From: Euptelea pleiosperma
Lineage: Eukaryota > Streptophyta > Magnoliopsida > Ranunculales > Eupteleaceae
Direction: 5' to 3'
Assembly (NCBI GenBank): GCA_035048495.1
Contig: CM068545.1
Location: 36,284,225-36,348,224, forward strand
DNA: 64,000 nt
The translations under genes and the position numbers were made by a program. The notes below the pieces were generated by a model. The model made no database searches. It was not told the origin of the DNA and saw nothing but the letters and a program-made list of their open reading frames with translations. Of this stretch, positions 60,346 through 64,000 are shown in pieces. Within the stretch, counting starts at the first letter, position 1; every line of letters starts with the position of its first letter.

Positions 60346-63300
60346 GTATTCGTTAAAGTACTTAAGCTGGTTTTTTCTTCATTAAGACTGAGATTTTCAC
60401 TTTTTTCTTCTTGTTAAGAAAGAGGTCGCGGTTCTTTTTTAATGTCTAAGAAGTTCTGACACGCGCATGGTACGTATGTACGCATGCCCAATACGAGTAG
60501 AAGTTTGCCGCCGACGGACCACAGTATGGGCCACGTGGCATACTCTTAGAGATCGTTGACCGTATGGATTTTTTGCCCAACCCTAGGTAGACATACAGAG
60601 CAAATATAACATGATTATTGATTTCTACGCGTTGGATTGGAGTCGTTTTCTTGGATTAATTTTTAACCGTCGAATTTGAGCATTATTTGGGTTACGAAGA
60701 TCCAAAGATTTGAAATTACTAATCAGGCTCATCTTTTGGCATGTAGGTCCACCAAGGGATGGGCCGAATATCCATACGAACAGTGGTCTCTAATCATGAT
60801 GATCGTCCATCAACGTCCCTATACAAAGTTCTACTCATGTCAAGAATGACGCTACAGTGTAAGTTAATATACCATAGCACCCACTGCGCACAAACCAAAG
60901 TGACCATAACCAGCCAATCAATCTATCGCATTCCATCGAGAAAAAATTAGGAAAGTCTCTAAATCAGATGGTTGTGGTCATTCGATAATGCGTATCAAAT
61001 GGCATGCCCCACCCTCTCTGCACGATATATTAGGATGGCAGACAATCCAGTGTTAGTAGTCTGGATGGTTGGATGGACAAGCTGCCTGTTGATCAGAAAG
61101 AAGAACGACCATGGGTGGTGGTATGGTGGAGGAGTACCCAATAGTATCCATCGTCATGTGGAAGATGGACCGGTTCCGTTGACTTTTGACGAGCCGTTGG
61201 GCCTTCATATTATTATAGATGTATAATTTCTGCGTATTTTAGAAGAATTGACCTTTTGGCTTTATTTTATGGAGGACAAAACTTGGCTTACACATTAAGC
61301 CAACATGATGGCAAGTTAGGTTGTCAAGTTTCTATTTTGAACTTTTTTTTCTTATTAAGAAATAAGAATTAGTTATAAGATTTTTTTTATTTTATTTTGT
61401 GGCCAAGCAAAGTTTATTAGAAGTTGTTTGGATATTGATCACTTCTTACATCTGGGTCTGAACTCTGAAGTTGGTTGTTGATCAAGGACGGATCATAGTC
61501 GTAAAATTCACAAACTCCGGCACTTTGATCAAGCATCCATGATTGGCTTGTGGACAGTGGTACCAAAATCATGTGAGAAACCAAATTTGTTTTTAGGTGG
61601 GTAAACAAAATTCGGTACAAAATTTTCCCATCATCTATCGGCACTCCATAGCCATAGACTCAATTTACCACAAGACTCCTATGATTTGAAAGGAGTAGAA
61701 GCACAATTTGAGGATCAGTCTCCGTTGTGACTTGGTATAATCTCATTTGCCAAGTGATTTTTAACCCTAACTGTCATATTATCTAATCTATCAATACATT
61801 AATAAGTACAAATGTAGAACAAGGATCTTAGCCCAAAACGATTAGGCATGATCAATGTGACATCCTACCAGACCTTAGGTCACTATAGTGTGTCTTATTA
61901 ACCTTTGACCAATTCTTCGGTTAAACTTTGGGTGTGTCCAAGGGACCGAAATTCCAATTTTTTGATTTCTCGGTTAACCGAACAAGTCGAGAGTTTGTTC
62001 TTTTGTAAGATAATTAGAGTCGTTCGGCCATGTCTGAGAAGCCTTATAGTAGGACACGAGAGACAATTTCATTTCTTGACTTTGAATTGGAGATGTATGA
62101 AAGCTAAAGGACATGTACAACATCCAGTATTCAAGACCAATCGATAGTGAGACACATTAGATAGTGTGTGATGAAATATTTTAGGAATTTGACTGAAAGG
62201 ACCTTACCACGAGCTTTGTAGCTTCATTTTACCATAAGATAGGTATGTTGGACGTCTCCTGGGACTTTTGGTAAGTCTTTACAATGTTTTTCAAGATTTT
62301 AAGTAGCTTTTTTCAACTTTTATTAGGGTGATGTTTACTTTGTAATGGGTGTTGATCTCACAACTCAAGATGAGTTTTTTTGTAGTCTTTGACCTTTTGT
62401 TTCAATCCGTTTGGTTGGATCAACCATCCGAAACTTGAGACGAGTTTTCTATAATCTTTGACCTTTTGTTTCAATCCGTATAGTTGGATCGACCATCCGA
62501 TTCATACGGAATCTGCACTTCGCACTCAAACCCAATATCACATTTTTCATTCACTTGCACATATACACTAAATCATCGCATCCCTTTATTATGATGCACT
62601 CCATACCCACCAAATCAACAACTTTGTTTACTTCACCCAACTCTCAATTGGCTTGTGCCACTTGACAAGTTTTTCTTGTTTGCATCCCTTGAAAGATTAC
62701 CCTTGGACTTCAATTATTTACCTAAATGCCAGTGATTTGTTGCTTATTAATAACCTAAAACCATTTTTTGTGAGTGAAAAAATCCAAGAAAAATCATTGT
62801 TCTCTTTCTCTAAAATCGCTCTCGTTAGAGACCTCGCATGGAGGTCCTCACATACTTAGCCTTCTCTCATTTTTTAATATGTTCATCCCCTTACCTTCTA
62901 CAACAACATGATGTAAGTCGAGTTGATTTGAAGCAATGCAAGAGACTCATTTTACGCAAGAAGAAGAAGGAATGGCAACCATTGAAGACCTTCAAGAATC
63001 TTGAAGAAATTAAAAGAATTTCAAGCCAAAAAAGTAAGTGAAAAACAAACGGTCCATTTTCTTTAATCAGAAATACTTAGAAGGGAGGGGTGATTAGGTT
63101 ATTTAAAAATTAATCTAACCTATCACAAGTTTACTAGTCAAGGTAATGTGATAAACTCGCATACCTTAGTTGATTGATAAAAAAGATTATCACAACCGAC
63201 TCAATTCAAATATACCTCTGTGGTATATTGTCTTTTCGTCGTTTGGTCTAATCAATAGATTTAGCGGAACAACAATCAAACATCCACAAAATAAAAGAGT

Positions 63301-64000
63301 TTTAACGTGGAAACCTTAGTCAAGGAAAACTACGGGACCACATCCAGATGGAAAGTATTACTAAATAGAAAGTTAAACAAAACAAAGGTTACCTATGCAG
63401 CACCTTTGCAAATGTAGCTTCCAACCTTAGCCAAGACCTACTGCCGACGCGTCCTCCTAGCAAAAAAGCCTTGTCCGCTTGCTCAGTTTGGTACACCCCA
63501 AACCTACCTTCAATCAGCTACTCCGATCTTAATTCTCAACTCTCCAGCCTTTGCTGAAGGTGAAGGATTCAGTACACCATGAACTATGAGTCGCTCAAAT
63601 AGTGTTGAGACGCACTGGTACTCTCAGACTACTAGGTCAAGTTTCTATGTTGAAGACCTAAGCTGAGTAAGAGATCAAGCTTTTGGCTTTGATCTAGAAG
63701 AGAAAAAACTCACAAGATATTTATGAGAACTAAAAGCTTTTTGCTCTTCGAATGGACACTCTTGATAAACAAAACTTTCTTCTCTGTATTCTAAAGTGTA
63801 GAAGTGTCTTTTGTAAAGCCAGAGAGGAGTTATATTTATAGAATTCGTAGCCCAGAGTCTTTTAAAAAGTAGAAGAGTAGAAACTAGAATTTTGGATATG
63901 AGAAAGACTCAATCCGCATGAAGTCCAATCGATTGTACTTTGGGTCCAATCGATTGGTCTAAGCTCAATTGATTGGGCTTTGGGTCCAATCGATTGGCCT
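60346..64000. other. Region upstream of NAP1
   Basis: No gene recognised. 60530-60790 is a repeat related to 25990-26240 (CCACGTGGC, TCCATACGG and GTAGGTCCACC blocks). 62361-62499 is a 69-bp imperfect tandem duplication. 63250-63820 resembles LTR or leader DNA of plant retrotransposons (AAAGAGTTTTAACGTGGAAA). 63920-64000 carries palindromic CCAATCGATTGG units. 60800-62350 and 62500-63050 show nothing I can name. Confidence 0.6.
63925..64000. repeat. CCAATCGATTGG palindrome repeats at window edge
   Basis: Four related units within ~75 bp: TCCAATCGATTGTACTTTG, then GGTCCAATCGATTGGTCTAA, TCAATTGATTGGGCTTTG and GGTCCAATCGATTGGCCT. Two contain the perfect 12-bp palindrome. The array continues off the right edge. 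Confidence 0.85.

Overview
This window is nuclear DNA of a flowering plant. It contains one recognisable host gene, on the minus strand, and a dense layer of transposable elements. The gene is NAP1 (also called NAPP or GNARLED), the NCK-associated-protein subunit of the plant SCAR/WAVE complex. I reconstructed 20 coding exons from the start codon at 59686 down to 4440. Every junction keeps the reading frame, and the exons sum to 2454 nt (818 codons), roughly the first 60 % of a protein of about 1400 residues in known plants. The remaining exons lie beyond the left edge. A 5' UTR intron and a TATA-like promoter are proposed at 59707-60345. The species cannot be named. Conserved NAP1 sequence, very long introns and many Ty1/copia and LINE remnants indicate an angiosperm with a moderately repeat-rich genome.

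Layout from gene start (right) to left: 60064-64000 is the upstream region with MITE-like repeats, a possible LTR piece and palindromic repeats at the right edge. Introns 1, 3, 7, 9, 16, 18 and 19 are short (79-139 bp). The others grew by insertion. Intron 4 (1.5 kb) holds a decayed duplicate of part of exon 5. Intron 5 (3.4 kb) holds a copia remnant invaded by a MITE-like element, itself invaded by a miniature LTR element (TRIM). Intron 8 (4.3 kb) holds a 2.4-kb element with inverted ends, an 8-bp target duplication and an internal tandem array. Intron 10 (6.7 kb) holds copia pieces and LINE RNase H pieces. Intron 11 (18.4 kb) holds a copia element (26849-37620) that contains a second full-length copia (31491-36864) and a solo LTR (28273-28482), each with matching 5-bp target duplications. 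Introns 14 and 15 hold copia ends, a 5'-truncated L1 LINE with a 12-bp target duplication, and a ~430-bp repeat pair on both sides of exon 15. Intron 20 (more than 4.4 kb) holds L1 and RTE LINE remnants.

All transposon reading frames seen are broken, so none looks autonomous; the inner copia (31491-36864) is the best preserved. I see no tRNA, rRNA, CRISPR or prokaryotic feature. The best candidates for something undescribed are the tandem-array element at 47055-49498, the TRIM with two primer-site-like blocks at 53118-53689, and the copia LTR with four G-boxes at about 40660-40974.
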